Shown here: positions 12,579 through 24,083 of the stretch, one piece after another
Layout of the letters: each line of letters starts with the position of its first letter
How positions within the stretch are numbered: the stretch's first letter is position 1
Origin: Sander lucioperca
Taxonomy: Eukaryota > Chordata > Actinopteri > Perciformes > Percidae
DNA length: 64,000 bases
Assembly (NCBI RefSeq): GCF_008315115.2
Contig: NC_050174.1
Location: forward strand, 34,611,090-34,675,089
Direction: 5' to 3'
The notes under the pieces: generated by a model
Told to the model about the DNA's origin: nothing
What the model saw: only the letters and a program-made list of their open reading frames with translations
Databases searched by the model: none
Translations under genes and position numbers: made by a program

Positions 12579-12922
12579 TAGAGCTGCAAAGATTAATTAA
12601 TTAGTTGTTAACTATTAAATTAATTGCCAAGGTATTTTTCTGCTTTGTGTCATTTGTTTTGAAAAAAAAGGAGAATTTCTATGATTGCAGCTTGTTAAAT
12701 GTGAAATGTTTCTTCTCTCCTCTGTGGCAGTAAACTGAATATCTTTGAGTTGTGGACAAAACAAGACATTTGAGGACGTCATCTTGGGCTTTTTGGGAAA
12801 CACTGATCCACATTCTTCACCATTCTTGGACATTTTATAGACCAAACTACTAATTGATTAATCAAGAAAAAAAAAATCAACAGATTAATCGACGATGAAA
12901 AGAATCCTTAGTTGCAGCCCAA
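12579..12922 (-). mobile_element. hAT-like MITE, family A copy 2, complete with 8-bp TSD
   Basis: The plus strand starts TAGAGCTGCAAAG and ends GTTGCAGCCCAA, inverted versions of each other. The 8 bases CTGTGTTT occur immediately outside both ends (12571-12578 and 12923-12930). An 8-bp TSD with short TIRs is the hAT signature. At 344 bp it codes for no transposase. This copy defines the family borders used for the others. Confidence 0.92.
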
Positions 12923-12930
12923 CTGTGTTT

Positions 12931-13797
12931 GTGTAAGGATCAAAACAGGCAGCAATAATTGTACGTTGAACTGCAGTGCTACTCTGAAAGTAAGAAGAAA
13001 GCGGACAGGAACAAAAGGAGAGGAAGAGTAGGGGGTTACAAGCACAGTGAGAGGAGGGAGGGCATGTGAGGGGAGCTCACAAACTGAAAACCCCTCGCAA
13101 GTGTTTTGGAGTCAATTAGCTTTCTTCGTGATGTATTCATGCTTTTTCATTTCCCTTTGTTCTCTGCTTTCTTGCTTAGTTATCACAGTCCCAAGCTCTC
13201 CGCAAACACTGGTGCAGTGTTTTGCTAGGCGAGGCTTGTGTTTGTGTCAACCAACCATCACATTCCCTGCAGAAATGGCCAAATCTTTCCTTTTCTCTTG
13301 GTGTTTCTCAGATATCTATTTCACTCTAAATTCATCCTTTGAAAAATATATACAGCATGCTTTCAAAGGCAACGTTTTGAACCGTTATGGATGCAAAATG
13401 CAGCCAAAAGTTGTGACAACACAATTTTTTATTTTCATAAATCCCTGTTGAAGGAAATGTATGTATGCTTCTCTAAAACCTGCTCTTTACAAGAACATTA
13501 TTCTATTGTTGTCTAAATCAGTGATTCGGGTACCCCTGGGGGGTGTTTCTGCTGTTGCCAGGGGGTACGTGGAATGATTGTAAAGCTCTTAAAAAATTTA
13601 AATCATGATTTGATTTGAAGAATATACCCACATATTAACATTAAATCAATTGTAGGTCTAACACCTGAACACTACATGTTGCAGTTATGTAAGTGAAAAC
13701 TAGTTAGCAAGCGAGCACAGTAGCTTAAATTATACATGGAATAAATAGCTAAAGTAACGACTAAACAGTTCAAATGATTAGCTAAAGTAATGGAGTA
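12931..13797. other. Intronic stretch, no gene
   Basis: Unique sequence. Around 13520-13580, GTGATTCGGGTACCCCTGGGGGG resembles the start of an old DNA element, but no matching second end was found. A 134-codon open frame at 13047-13451 has no recognisable domain. Confidence 0.5.
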
Positions 13798-14105
13798 ACG
13801 GTTGACATAGTTAGCTAACGGTTGAAATGGTTAGCTAACGGTTAAAATAGCTAATGGTTGAAATAGCTAACGGTTGAAATAGTTGGCTAACGGTTGAAAT
13901 AGCTAACGGTTGAACTAGTTAGCTAAAGGTGAAATAGCTAGCTAACGGTTGAAAAAGTTAACTAACCGTTCGTTAACAGTTGACATAGTTAGCTTAAAGT
14001 TGAAATAGGTAATTAACAGGTGAAATAGTTAGCTTAAAGGGGAAATAGTTAGCTTAAAGTTGAAATTGTTAATTAACAGTTGAAATAGTTAGCTTAAAGT
14101 AACGA
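13798..14105. repeat. Minisatellite, 16-20 bp unit, about 15 copies
   Basis: The unit is approximately GTTAGCTAACGGTTGAAATA. Units vary from 16 to 20 bp and drift along the array: TAACGG forms dominate on the left, TTAAAG forms on the right (from about 13990). The higher-order drift suggests local duplication of neighbouring units. Confidence 0.88.
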
Positions 14106-15538
14106 TAATGGATAAATGGTTGAAACATTTACTTCACTTCAAGTAGTAGTACGGTGGAGTGAGCTATAGAAAGAACAGAGAGAGAGAGAGCGGTGCTAAC
14201 GTTACATAAAACAAAGCGAGTTCCCTGTAAACGGAGCACCCTGTCATAACTCGCTGTGCTCCAACTCCATTTTTTCTTGTTATGGAAATGACCGGTCTGG
14301 CTACTCCGCTTGTCATCAGTCAGCGCTTGATGTCAGGCGTTATTTTTTTCAGAAAAGTTTAACTTTTTTCAACTTCAAAAAGACGCACAAGCTGCAAAAA
14401 AGAAGTCGCGGTGGCGTTTAAAAAAGCGCTCAGGACTTTTTTGAAAACACAGTTTACGCCGTACAGGATTATATTATGTAAAACAGACGCTGGAAGCTTA
14501 AAAAAAGACACAAAGTGTGAACAATGAATCCCAGAGAGGTCAGACTGCTGTCATTATTGCTCCTCAGGATCCACACAAATCGATGTGAACCAGCTTTTCT
14601 AGAAGAAAAGAGCAAATGGGAAGCATGAGGTTGTCGTGGAACTGGTGCCACATGACTGTGCAGTATTTAACATTTTGTGCCAAAAGCAGACAGCGAGAAG
14701 TCTTTTTTTAGCAGCAGCTCTCGAATTAAGAATTAAGAAGTGATAGCAACTTGGCTGGAACTTCCCGAGGGTGCTTTGCAGTGAAAGACACAGAGATACT
14801 GACAGATACTTAGTGGGTTGTTTTAGTGGCGGTTTACAAGCATGGCACTTGTGGAACAAAAGGAGAGATGAAGGCTACTAGTCCCCAGAGTTTTTAGGCT
14901 TTAGTGCAGGCTTTCTATTTTGGGAAGAATGATTCTTTGAGAGAACAAGAGAGTTCGGGAGGGAGAGTATACGGGAAGCAGGCTTTTTTTTATTGCACCC
15001 ATTACATGTCATCACTCCAAACTAATCATGTCCTGGAAATTGAGCCCGAGGAAGACTGCTGAGCTTGGATTTTACTCTGTGCCTCTTCCCCTCCCCCCTT
15101 TTCTTCACTCTTTCCCTCTGTTTCTCCCCCTTCTGTCTCACATCATTTTGCCTCTTTATCTCAGTCCAATCTGTAATCCCGCCCTCTCTCTCTATCCATA
15201 TCTGTGCCCTCTTTTATTGCTCTCCTTCTCTTTGCTTACATTTTATTCCTCCTGCTCCCATTTCTCTTTCCTCCCCTCTCTCCTTCCCTCCCTCCCTCTC
15301 TCTGGTATTTCACAGTTAACTACTGAGCCAGAGAATAGTGCCCCAGTGCCTCTGCTCTGGATTGTTTGCTCTCACACATAGAAGTGGATTTTCAATTAAA
15401 TTGCGTGTCATTAGAAAGACGGCGTCACTCTGCCTTTCCAGGGCAGGCAGCCAGCCTTCACACATGCTTTGATGACGGCTCATTTTCCTCAACGTTGTTC
15501 TCTTTTTCTCCCTGATTCTGAGACACTCAAGCTACACG
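14106..15538. other. Intronic stretch, no gene
   Basis: Unique sequence with a pyrimidine-rich segment at about 15080-15305. The Leu/Phe/Ser-rich frames over that segment reflect its CT content. No splice-bounded coding segment is seen. Confidence 0.55.
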
Positions 15539-16216
15539 TAGGCTTGTGACGATTGGCGATCAGATCGTATATCGACGATTGAAGGAATGATCGGCGATTG
15601 GTTTTTCCTACGCATATATTTAAGCGATTTGAATTAACTTTCGATCAGCACTATAATTTCTAGAATCTGCCCCCTACTGTTTGTTTAGAGATGTTTCTGG
15701 TCGAGCGGTAAGTCCGCCCGCTGAGTCCCGTTATTCAGCACGAGTGAACGAAGGTATTAACAAAGCAGTTTTCCGTTTACTTCCCGGGGATCTGACACCT
15801 GATGGGCTGTGGTTCTTTCGGGCAGTCACCCAGCCCCCCAGGGGACAGGAGCTACATTAGGTCAGCCCTCACCGATTAGGGGGCTAAGATACAGCAGCTA
15901 ATGTTAACGATCGAGTTTCCCTGGTGTGGAGCTTTGGCTCAAACACAATAAATAAACTACAGCTATTACATGTACAATTATCACATTAGGAAGCAGAGGA
16001 ATAGCTTTGATGCACAGATCAACAGAGAGCCGAAGAGTGAGAGAGAGAAAAGCAATCGCTAACTGCTAAACTATAGTAGCTAACAGAGCTAATAGCTTGT
16101 ACACAACTGGGGGGTTAGCGAGAAAGTTGCTAAAAGAAGATCGCTGTGAGTGCTCTCGCCGATCTTGATTAACTCCGATTGGATGATTTGAAAATATTAG
16201 AGATTGCCCAAGTCTA
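15539..16216 (+). mobile_element. hAT-like element V (non-autonomous)
   Basis: The left end TAGGCTTGTGACGATTGGCG roughly mirrors the right end: the reverse complement of 16195-16216 begins TAGACTTGGGCAATC. The left subterminal region carries repeated GATTGGCGAT and ATCGACGATTG words, typical of hAT ends. No transposase domain is visible. The TIR match is imperfect and no TSD was found, so borders are approximate. Confidence 0.5.
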
Positions 16217-16448
16217 GCTCCACGTCTACGTCCGTACATCACGAGTCTATATCCACAATGTTCCACTTCCGTGATTGCTCCAGTGCCGCAGGAAATTCCA
16301 CCGGATGCATGTGTTTTAGCCGGATGTCCGTCCCCTTCCTCTTTCTTTGTGTTGGCGTTCTAACCTCCGGTGGATTCATGAGGACTATGGTTAACTGCTC
16401 CTCAGATCTCTGCAGGGTAAATCCAGACAGCTGGTGGTGGTGGACAGT

Positions 16449-16664
16449 GGGGTGGTGATGGCGCAGTGGATATGACACATACCTTTGGTGTGGGAGATCT
16501 GGGTTCAATTCCCACTGTGATACATCAACCAATGTGTCCCTGAGCAAGACACTTAACCCATAGTTGCTCCAGAGGCGTGCGACCTCTGACATATATAGCA
16601 ATTGTAAGTCGCTTTGGATAAAAAAAAGCGTCAGCTAAATGACATGTAATGTAATGTAATGTAA
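16449..16664 (+). mobile_element. tRNA-derived SINE (V-SINE-like), element K
   Basis: The head has an A-box-like TGGCGCAGTGG near 16458 and a B box GGTTCAATTCC at 16502-16512, correctly spaced for an internal Pol III promoter. The body carries CTGAGCAAGACACTTAACCC, and the 3' end GTAAGTCGCTTTGGATAAA is followed by an ATGTA-type pentamer tail. Head, conserved core and L2-like tail match the V-SINE plan in fishes. It sits next to, or inside, an L-family element. It is a mobile element, not a functional tRNA gene. Confidence 0.88.
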
Positions 16665-16868
16665 CAGCTAGCTAGACTATCTGTGCAATCTGAGTTTACA
16701 GCGGCTCCGTGCAGAGTTTAGCGCCGCCCGAGATGATTGTGATTGGTTTAAAGAAATGCCAATAAACCAGAGCACGTTTTTCTCCCATCCCAGAATGCTA
16801 TGTGGACTAGCCAGACCCTTTTCCGTTCTGCAGCGTGTGGATGGTCTGGCACAAGCGAGACTAGTTCA
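16665..16868 (-). mobile_element. L-family fragment (hairpin near the end)
   Basis: In reverse complement it reads GTGCCAGACCATCC, then a near-palindromic arm, then GGGTCTGGCTAGTCC and GCATTCTGGGATGGGAG. This matches the left ends of the L copies at 28996 and 52466. The imperfect hairpin arms (GCCAGACC/GGTCTGGC) lie at 16810-16852. Confidence 0.7.
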
Positions 16869-17516
16869 TCTCAGACGCAGAGCTCTTACCCCAGGTGTCT
16901 GGCTCCTGCAGACCTGCTTATAACGGCAGCTTCCACAGTCAAAAAGGTGGAAGTCTGCTGTGTGTTGAGATGCTGACTGAACCAAGAGAGCCCCTGTCTG
17001 GTAATTGCGTTGGCTTAGTAGTACCAAGAAAGCTATCTCCACATGACAGGTGGTCACGAGATGTGGCGTGATAAATCGCTGCATGAATTACCCAGAGTGG
17101 TGGGATTGCAGTTTTGCTGAAAAAAAGGAGAGTGCAGGCTTTTTTTTTTTTAGAGAGGGAGAGGCGAAAAAGCAACTGGATGGGAAATGTGATGGGAAGT
17201 GGTAGAGCAGACTTAACTGTGACACAGGGGGAAGCTTTGAATGGTTGAATCCTGAATGCATTGTGGGCAGTTATTATCTTTCAATACAGAAACACAAATC
17301 AGTCAGGTCTGGATGAATGAGCTTGAAGAGCAGGAACATAGGAGCCGGGGGACGGACAGCGTACAGATTACATGCACGGTCTATCCTCCAGGGTGAGAAG
17401 AAGATGCCTTTGTTCCTATTACGCGGCATTTTCATACATATTTGAAGCTCTCCTGGCTGTGATTACCTCTCGCCACATTGTCAATCTCCATTTCTCACCT
17501 CTGCCACTCTGTCTCT

Positions 17517-17578
<62 letters not shown>

Positions 17579-18274
17579 CGGCTTTGTGTGTATATGCGCA
17601 CATTGTGAGGAAAGGCAGCTATATTAGATCTGGCAGAGGCAGCACAATTTGTCTGACATGTTGAGGGAGAAGATTAGAGGGGGAAACACAAAATGTATTC
17701 AGTATTACACTCTCATCTCACAGCTGTAGAAATTGATTTTTTTTAAAGTACACATTGGGGCGCGTGGGCTGCCGATAGCTGAGGAGAGGGAGGTGTGGAG
17801 AACCGGCATTATCAGGCCATAGACTCCAATTCACACAAAATTCAAAAATGAAAAGGGGATAAACAGCAATAATCTGTTTCTGCGGATGGAAGCGTGTCTA
17901 AAGTCATTTGGGGGGTGCTGAAGCGGCTGTGTATGAGTTCCTCCACCACTCTGGCTCATTGTCCTTTACTACCCGGCTTGGCCTAAGCCTGCCCTCTGGG
18001 TCAGATTACTCGCAAAATGCCTCATAGCCTTCCCAGGATTCCCCTAGTCTGAGTTTATCATTCTCGCACACATTCAGCAGCTCTGCTGGAACGCGAGGGC
18101 GCTGTCTTAGCGCGAGTCCACATTATTCCTTGTTGACCAAACGCTGAACAGTACGGACAACACAACAATGAGGAAAATGCATTCATCAGCAGCAGATTAA
18201 TAATATGGGTCAAGCACATAAAAAAGCCTCCACAACAGTGAAAAGGCAACTGTAGCAGACAAAAACGCCTCGAG
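16869..18274. other. Intronic stretch with one microsatellite, no gene
   Basis: Unique sequence apart from the GT run at 17519-17577. No coding segment or mobile-element ends recognised. Confidence 0.55.
17519..17577. repeat. (TG)n microsatellite
   Basis: About 29 uninterrupted TG units. Confidence 0.98.
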
Positions 18275-18613
18275 TAGCGCTGCAAATAACGGTTATTTTC
18301 ATTGTTGATAAATCTGTTGATTATTTTTTTGATGAATGGATGAGTTGTTTGGTCTCTAAAGTGTCAGAAAATGGTGAAAAATGTGGGTCAGTGTTTCCCA
18401 AAAAGCCCAAGATGACGTCCTCAAATGTCTTGTTTTGTCCCCAACTCAAAGATATTCAGTTTACTGTCACAGAGGAGAGAAGAAACTAGAACAATATTCA
18501 TATTTAACAAGCTGACATCACTTCCCAAAAATGTACTCAAACAGATGAATCGATTACCAAAATAGTTGGTGATTAATTTACTAGTTGAAAACTAGTCGAT
18601 CTTTGCAGCTCTA
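18275..18613 (+). mobile_element. hAT-like MITE, family A copy 3, near full length
   Basis: Starts TAGCGCTGCAAATAACGG and ends CTTTGCAGCTCTA, with the family core intact between. No clear TSD was seen. Closely related in sequence to the copies at 37.1 and 46.6 kb. Confidence 0.88.
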
Positions 18614-18799
18614 GATGTCATTAGCAAGCTTTGTCTTAAAGTTTTTGGAGTGTTTTATTTGTGTATTTATTATCTGCTGAAACAGATATGGTAATAATAA
18701 CGGTCCAAAATTATGTCAAATAGCTTTTTTTTTAAGGAGGACCCCTAAACCCTCTGCCAAATACTGTCTGTGCACCTAAGTTTTCTACAAACCTAAATA

Positions 18800-18952
18800 T
18801 TATAATATAGAAAATGTTCACATTTAAGAAGCTGCAATCGGAGAAGTTTGACTTTTTTCATAAAAATCTCAAAGTGATTAATCGATTATCAAAACAGTTG
18901 GTGTAGTTAATAAAGTTAATAGTTGACAACTAATTGATTAATCTTTGCAGCC
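18800..18952 (+). mobile_element. hAT-like MITE, family A fragment (3' part)
   Basis: Only the right half is present (AGAAAATGTTCACATTTAAG to AATCTTTGCAGCC). It ends exactly where the TTAA target of element R begins, so R may have inserted at or near this end. Confidence 0.75.
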
Positions 18953-18956
18953 TTAA

Positions 18957-19355
18957 AGGTGCTGTAGGTAGGATTGTGAAGATCCAGGACTTAGCCAAAA
19001 AAACAACTTCTCAGTCCCTCCCCCCTTTCTGCTAAAGCCCAAAACGGTCTCCTAAGCCCCTCCCCCCACAAGGGAGAATGAATGTGTGTGCATGAGCAGT
19101 GATTGACACGCAGTTAGACACCCCCCCCTGGCCCTGATTGGTGCATCTGAACAGTTAGACACCCACCCTGGCCCTGATTGGTGCATCTGAACAGGGAGCG
19201 GTGGATTTTTGCAAATCCCACTCCAGGCTGTAGGTGGAGCCAGAGGAGCTGGATTTATTTAAATGTCCTGCTTCCTGTAGTTCTACTGGAACATAGGGTC
19301 AGTTTCAGCAAATATGACAGAAAGTTAGTTTTATAAGTCTTACCTACTGCATCTT
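18957..19355. mobile_element. TTAA-target MITE, family R
   Basis: TTAA flanks both ends (18953-18956 and 19356-19359). The left end AGGTGCTGTAGGTAGGATT and the reverse complement of the right end, AAGATGCAGTAGGTAAGACT, are diverged TIRs. Inside, a segment of about 45 bp (CCTGGCCCTGATTGGTGCAT) occurs twice in tandem (about 19112-19197). TTAA targets fit piggyBac- or Kolobok-type elements; superfamily not decided. Confidence 0.75.
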
Positions 19356-19785
19356 TTAAGTAGATTGAGATATTTCTACAGTGAATACCTCTGCTAAATA
19401 AACAGAGTACATGTTAATTTGGCTCTGTGGGCATCGATGAAGCTGAACTTTAAATGAAAGCACCAGTCAATGCCGGCAAGTCAATGCCGTCCTTTGGCAA
19501 TGAATCGTTTATTAATGGTTCGTCAAGAATGTGTGTAGTCTCATATGAAGTGATTAGTGACGCATGGCTGTGTTGGGAGAGAGAACATCAATCAAGCCTG
19601 AGAGAAAGGATGGCTAATGACACGTGTGTCTGGGAGGGAGGCCCGAGGGGGCAGCGGGTGACGATGGCTGCCTCTCACACTCAAACATGTATTTGTGCCC
19701 GCTTTGTTCTCTCGTCTCATCTCACAACTTGTAATTATTAGTTGCTCGCTCGCGCTGACCTTACTTGAAAAAGTTCACACTCCCT

Positions 19786-19925
19786 GGTTATGAAAAGAGT
19801 TTAAAAACAGATTTCACAGGAATATTTTTCGGACTTACATCTAACATGCTGCTCGCCACGCAATACAGCACACATCACAGTCCGCCTGGTTTTGTGATAT
19901 CGCAGCGAACGCCAGGTAAACGTCT
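19786..19925. repeat. Direct repeat, left copy (partner at 21558)
   Basis: TATGAAAAGAGTTTAAAAA, ACAGGAATA, GGACTT, AACA, CACGCAATACAGCACACA and CAGGTAAAC occur in the same order here and at 21558-21706, with moderate divergence. The pair brackets the X element. A third short partial copy follows at about 21401-21450. Confidence 0.65.
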
Positions 19926-19928
19926 GTA

Positions 19929-21398
19929 GGGCTGTCCTCGACTAAATAAAGGCTTAGGCTACGTTCAGACTGCAGGCAAAAGTGGCAGAAATCAGATTTT
20001 CTTTTTTGGGGTCAAGTGACCAGGTCAGACTTCTTCAGAAGTAGTGTGAACACTCTAATCTTGCCCAGATCAGATTTTTTTCAAATCTGATTTAGACCAC
20101 TTCCATATGTGGTCCTGAATCAGATCTGATTTTTTTTTCAATGTGGCCGCAGTGTGAACAACCAAGGCGGATTTGATGTGACGTCTACGTCAATCTACAT
20201 CGACATTTGTCACAATTATGCGCTGGCCGGAGTTAGCCCCAGACACAGACAGTCAAATTAAAAAGGAAGACAAGACCTCTGTAGTGAATTCGCAGCCATA
20301 AACCCGCAAAAGGCCAAAATAGCCAATTTGGCTCTCTTTCTCTTCATTCTCCTCCTCCTCAGCACCTGCTCATTAATGTTACGGCTGCCATTACACAAAC
20401 ATTTTGAAATAAAAGTGAAAATGCTTCTTTCCTCCATAACCTCCCTAACTTTAGTGCACCAGCGTGCTGCGGCTGATGTCATTGTTATTGGTCTTTTCGG
20501 GTCAGTTCGAAACTGCAAACAGTTCACACTGGAATCTGATATAGACCACATTTTAAAAGGCCACATTTTAAAAGGCCACATTTTAAAAGGCCACATTTTA
20601 AAAGGTAATGTGAACAGCCAAACAAAAAATCAGATCTGAGCAAAAAATCCGAATTAAGCATTAAGACTTGCGGTGTGAACGTAGGCTTAGTCGACTAACA
20701 CTCATACATTTGTCGACCAATGCATTTCAATCAGGAGAGACTTCATTAGTAAATATGAACAAATTTATTGTATCGACAAACATGAAATGTGAATTATATA
20801 ATCTCTGGAGATTGAACTCCATCAAAACCATATGTTATAAAGGGTACATGAACCCAAACATATTCCCCGATGGAGTCCAGACACTGGTGGTGGTGATGTA
20901 GCGTACAGGAACCAATCAAGAGCCAAGCGCTGACGATACCCGAAGAAGTGGGCGAGACTTCCGGTGGTTGAAGGGGAGGAGGCGGGACGCACTGTATTCC
21001 TGAAACGACAACGGACAACCGCCAAGGAGAGAGCAGATTTAAAACAGGATGTCATGTTGTGATAGGCTTGTGACAAATGCCCGACTCTGATTGGTTTAAC
21101 TAACGACACAGCTGAATCTGATTGACTACTGACAAGTGACACGTCAAGAAACAGCTGATCAACTAGGTGTGATGAAAAAGGAATATGAAGTCTTCCTGTA
21201 AGAACTTACGCTGAGCTACATTAGTTGATTTAATCGACAGATCTTTAAAACTGAGTTTTCTCCCCAATGAATCGCACAAATGTTTACCAGAGATGTGCTC
21301 AGAAGTTTCTTAGAAATAAATCATTCAGCATAAAATGACTAATAAACTACAGGAATCATTGTCGACTAAAACGACTGATTAGTCGACTAATTGCCCTC
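19929..21398 (+). mobile_element. DNA element X, copy 1, split by C copy 1
   Basis: The left end reads AGGGCTGTCCTCGACTAAAT. The right end is rich in GTCGACTAA words and finishes ACTAATTGCCCT, an approximate inverted version of the left end. The second copy at 61239-62630 ends GAGGACAGCCCTA, confirming the terminus. The interior is interrupted at a TTA site by the 730-bp C element. No transposase domain seen. Style suggests hAT, but no 8-bp TSD was found. Confidence 0.65.
19957..20686 (+). mobile_element. Harbinger-like MITE, family C copy 1, TTA TSD
   Basis: TIRs GGCTACGTTCAGACTGCAG and (reverse complement of right end) GCCTACGTTCACACCGCAAG are flanked on both sides by TTA (19954-19956, 20687-20689). 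TWA target sites are the PIF/Harbinger hallmark. The second copy at 34479-35214 shows the same ends and target in the opposite orientation. Near the right end a 15-bp unit, CCACATTTTAAAAGG, is repeated four times (about 20547-20606); copy 2 has one. The long minus-strand frame (20258-20596) contains this repeat and is not a recognised transposase. Confidence 0.88.
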
Positions 21399-22560
21399 CT
21401 TGGTTCCTCTTGTGAAGATTTTGCAGGAATACTTTTGGACATGCAAACAGCAAACACCCATGCAAAAGCACTTTCTATTCAGTTTCTTGGAAATAAATAA
21501 TTTCATACAAAAATGACTTATGGACTAAACAGTTCTTGGACGACTAATCACTCTCCTTGGTTCCTCTTATGAAAAGAGTTTAAAAAAATATATATTTTAC
21601 AGGAATACTTTTGGACTTCTGTACACCTAACACAATCGCCACACAATGCAGCACACAACAGAATCCCCCTGGTTCGTAATATCACAGCCACAGTCAGGTA
21701 AACATTGGTGTTTGCTTTGTTGCTTTTGTATATATATATTTTTGGAGTCCCCTCTGCTCCATGTGTGGAGCGTTTTCTGCCGTGAACCATCAAGGCCCAC
21801 GTACAGTATCATGTGAGCGCAGGAGCAGAAGAGAGACTCAACTCTCAAAGTCTCTCTTTGATCAGTCCGTAAAACTCCACCCAGCTTCCATCATACTGTG
21901 CCCGTGAGTGGGAACACTTTCACACAGTATTTACCTTGATGGGGAATTGGATGTGACTCGGCGGAGGAACGGCACCCTCCCCGGGGGTTCAGAACAAAGT
22001 ACTCGTGTTTTGTAAACAGGCGCATAAATTGCATTCTTCAGAGCTGTGAGTAACAGCTCACAGACGTGCACAGCCTGTGTGCGGGGGTGTATAATTTCAG
22101 CGTCCCTCGAGATTCCCGAGGCTTTTGGTTAAACATTCCGGGAATACCATCCTGGCGATTCGTCTTTGGCCACCAAGCCGAGGAGTGGCTTCCTGCTCCT
22201 CCTCCTCTTGAGGTCTCGATATGTTCAGTTCCCTTATGGAGCCATCAGCTGGCACTTTGTGCTCCATCCGTCTGCTCGCTCTATTTCTACTCTTGTTTTA
22301 TTCATAGCTGCCAGTCAGTGTACAGTATATGATCCATGTGGTCCTTTCCGTGGAGGGAGTAGTCGTGCATCAGTTTGTTTTATTGTAAGTGTAGTAGTGT
22401 ACTGCTGACAGTTTGTATCTCAGATTGCACTTTTGATTTTGTGTTATTTTTTGGGGCATTTTATTAACATTTGAATGCAGAGGCTGAGAAGTTGTGCTAT
22501 TGGATGCTAGTCCAGTGCCAAATAAGGAAGGTAGACTACCATTAAGAAATCCCGGAAGTT
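21399..22560. other. Intronic stretch, direct repeat plus unique sequence
   Basis: The left part carries the right-hand direct-repeat copies (21401-21706); the rest is unique. No splice-bounded coding segment recognised. Confidence 0.5.
21558..21706. repeat. Direct repeat, right copy (partner at 19786)
   Basis: Matches the left copy in word order, from TATGAAAAGAGTTTAAAAA through CAGGTAAACA. It probably reflects a duplication that predates or accompanied insertion of the X element between the copies. Confidence 0.65.
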
Positions 22561-22599
22561 TTCAGAGAAGCGTGTATCGAGGCTTGTATCGTTTTAGGT

Positions 22600-23802
22600 A
22601 AATGTCGTCATTGATGACGTCCGACGCTTCGCTGCCCGTCCGTACCACAGACTGGTTAGCCGGACAACTGTGTTTAGATCGGGGATAGACCGGCAGTTTG
22701 CAGATTATCTGTATCGGCGTATTATTTGACCGATAACCGATAAAGTTAATTCAATAAAAAGTCCCCTACTCTGGCTCTGCTACAGCTCTGTGTCTGTCCC
22801 TCTGCTTCAGTTTCTCTCACCACTGAGTCTGACTTAATGTCCCGCCCACAACACCATCTGACTATCTGTTATGTTCATAGTTTCAAATTTATTAAAGAAT
22901 TGCTTAAAGCATTTAAACAAAGTTTTGTGTTGGCTTTTGTAACATTCCACAATCTTAATTATGACTTAAAGTGGCCATATTCTGCTCCTTTTCAGGTTCA
23001 TAATTGTATTTTGAGGTTGTACCAGAATAGGTTTACATGGTTTAATTTTCGAAAAACACCATATTTTTGTTGTACTGCACATTGCTGCAGCTCCTCTTTT
23101 CACCCTGTGTTCAGGTCTCTGTTTTAGCTACAGAGTGAGACCTCTCACTGCTGGAACATCTTTGTTGGCAGTCGCACATGCTCAGTAGCTAGGTAAGATC
23201 ACATGCTCAGTAGCTAGGTAAGATCACGTGCTCAGTAGCTAGGTAAGATCACATCAGCTAGCTAGCTGTTTGTTTCTCCAACTTCAGTACAAGGCAGGAT
23301 TAGCTGGGAGACTTCTTCTAAACGAGGGTGCACTTCCAACTTTGCGTGGAATACCTGCAGAACAGGGACATGGAAGTAGTTCTATACAATTTATTTTGTA
23401 GATTAGGGTGAATTTGTGTGTGTCGTAGCAGTGTTTTGCCATTGAGAACAAGCTAGTATGCTAACGGTTAGCCCCCTAGGCCCCTCGTTTCGGCTAGTGA
23501 CGTAGAAAGCCGTGCAGATTTTGACCAGCTCACCCAGAGACTGAAGGCAGGACACATTCAGAAACTGTATCTCACTCTAAACATGATGGATGGTTTTTTC
23601 AAAGTTTGTATGCGTGTGGAAGCACCAGAGACACAAAAGAACACCCCAAATCCCAGAAAAGGTGATTTTTTTTTCATAATATGGGCACTTTAAAGATTTT
23701 CATTTTCACTGTAAATGCATATCGGTTCCAAATATCGGTTTCATTAACTACTAATGATCGGTATCGGTATCGTCTTGAAAGAACGGTATCGGCCGATCCC
23801 TA
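22600..23802 (+). mobile_element. DNA element G, copy 1, split by D copy 1
   Basis: The right end ATCGGCCGATCCCTA and the internal segment GTTTGCAGATTATCTGTATC (near 22693) match the shorter copy at about 36640-36747. The left border is uncertain. The interior is interrupted at TTAA by the 720-bp D element. GATCCCTA-type ends resemble hAT elements, but no TSD was found. Confidence 0.55.
22970..23689 (+). mobile_element. TTAA-target MITE, family D copy 1
   Basis: TTAA stands on both sides (22966-22969, 23690-23693). The ends AGTGGCCATATT and AATATGGGCACT are inverted copies. The body is nearly identical to D copy 2 at 40154 over the first 170 bp. A 25-bp unit (CACATGCTCAGTAGCTAGGT plus AAGAT) is present three times at 23175-23249 but once in copy 2. 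Piggybac/Kolobok-type target; no transposase. Confidence 0.88.
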
Positions 23803-23887
23803 ATTTAGATGACAAAAAAATCCAGTCACTGGCTAACTACCCAATACGGAGCGTCCTCAGGCTACATGTCACACTTTATATACCTTT

Positions 23888-24068
23888 TTTATTTTTTTAT
23901 TTTAGGCCTTTATTTTTATAGGACAGCTGAAGACATGAAAGGGGAGAGAGAGGGGGAATGACGTGCAGCAAAGGGCCGCAGATCGGAGTTGAACCTGGGC
24001 CGCTGCGTTGAGGAGTAAACCTCTATATATGGGCGCCTAGCTCTACCAACTGAGCTATCTGGGCGCCC
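23888..24068 (-). mobile_element. tRNA-derived SINE, family J copy 1, with TSD
   Basis: On the minus strand the head reads GGGCGCCCAGATAGCTCAG, with A box TAGCTCAGTTGG and B box GGTTCAACTCC. The body is CCCCCTCTCTCTCCCCTTTC and the tail is A-rich. A 15-bp target duplication, ACTTTATATACCTTT (23873-23887) versus ACTTCATATACCTTT (24069-24083), flanks it. The head looks like a tRNA but is too diverged beyond the boxes to be a working tRNA gene. Confidence 0.92.
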
Positions 24069-24083
24069 ACTTCATATACCTTT

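Noticed and set aside
16239..16601. 120-codon minus-strand frame
   Set aside because: It runs antisense through the V-SINE-like element and has no domain.
19786..21706. LTR retrotransposon with LTRs at 19786 and 21558
   Set aside because: The direct repeats lack TG...CA ends, no primer-binding site or gag-pol sequence is seen, and the inside is explained by elements X and C.
23888..24068. tRNA gene on the minus strand
   Set aside because: A and B boxes are present, but the sequence has a SINE body, an A-rich tail and target duplications; it is a SINE.
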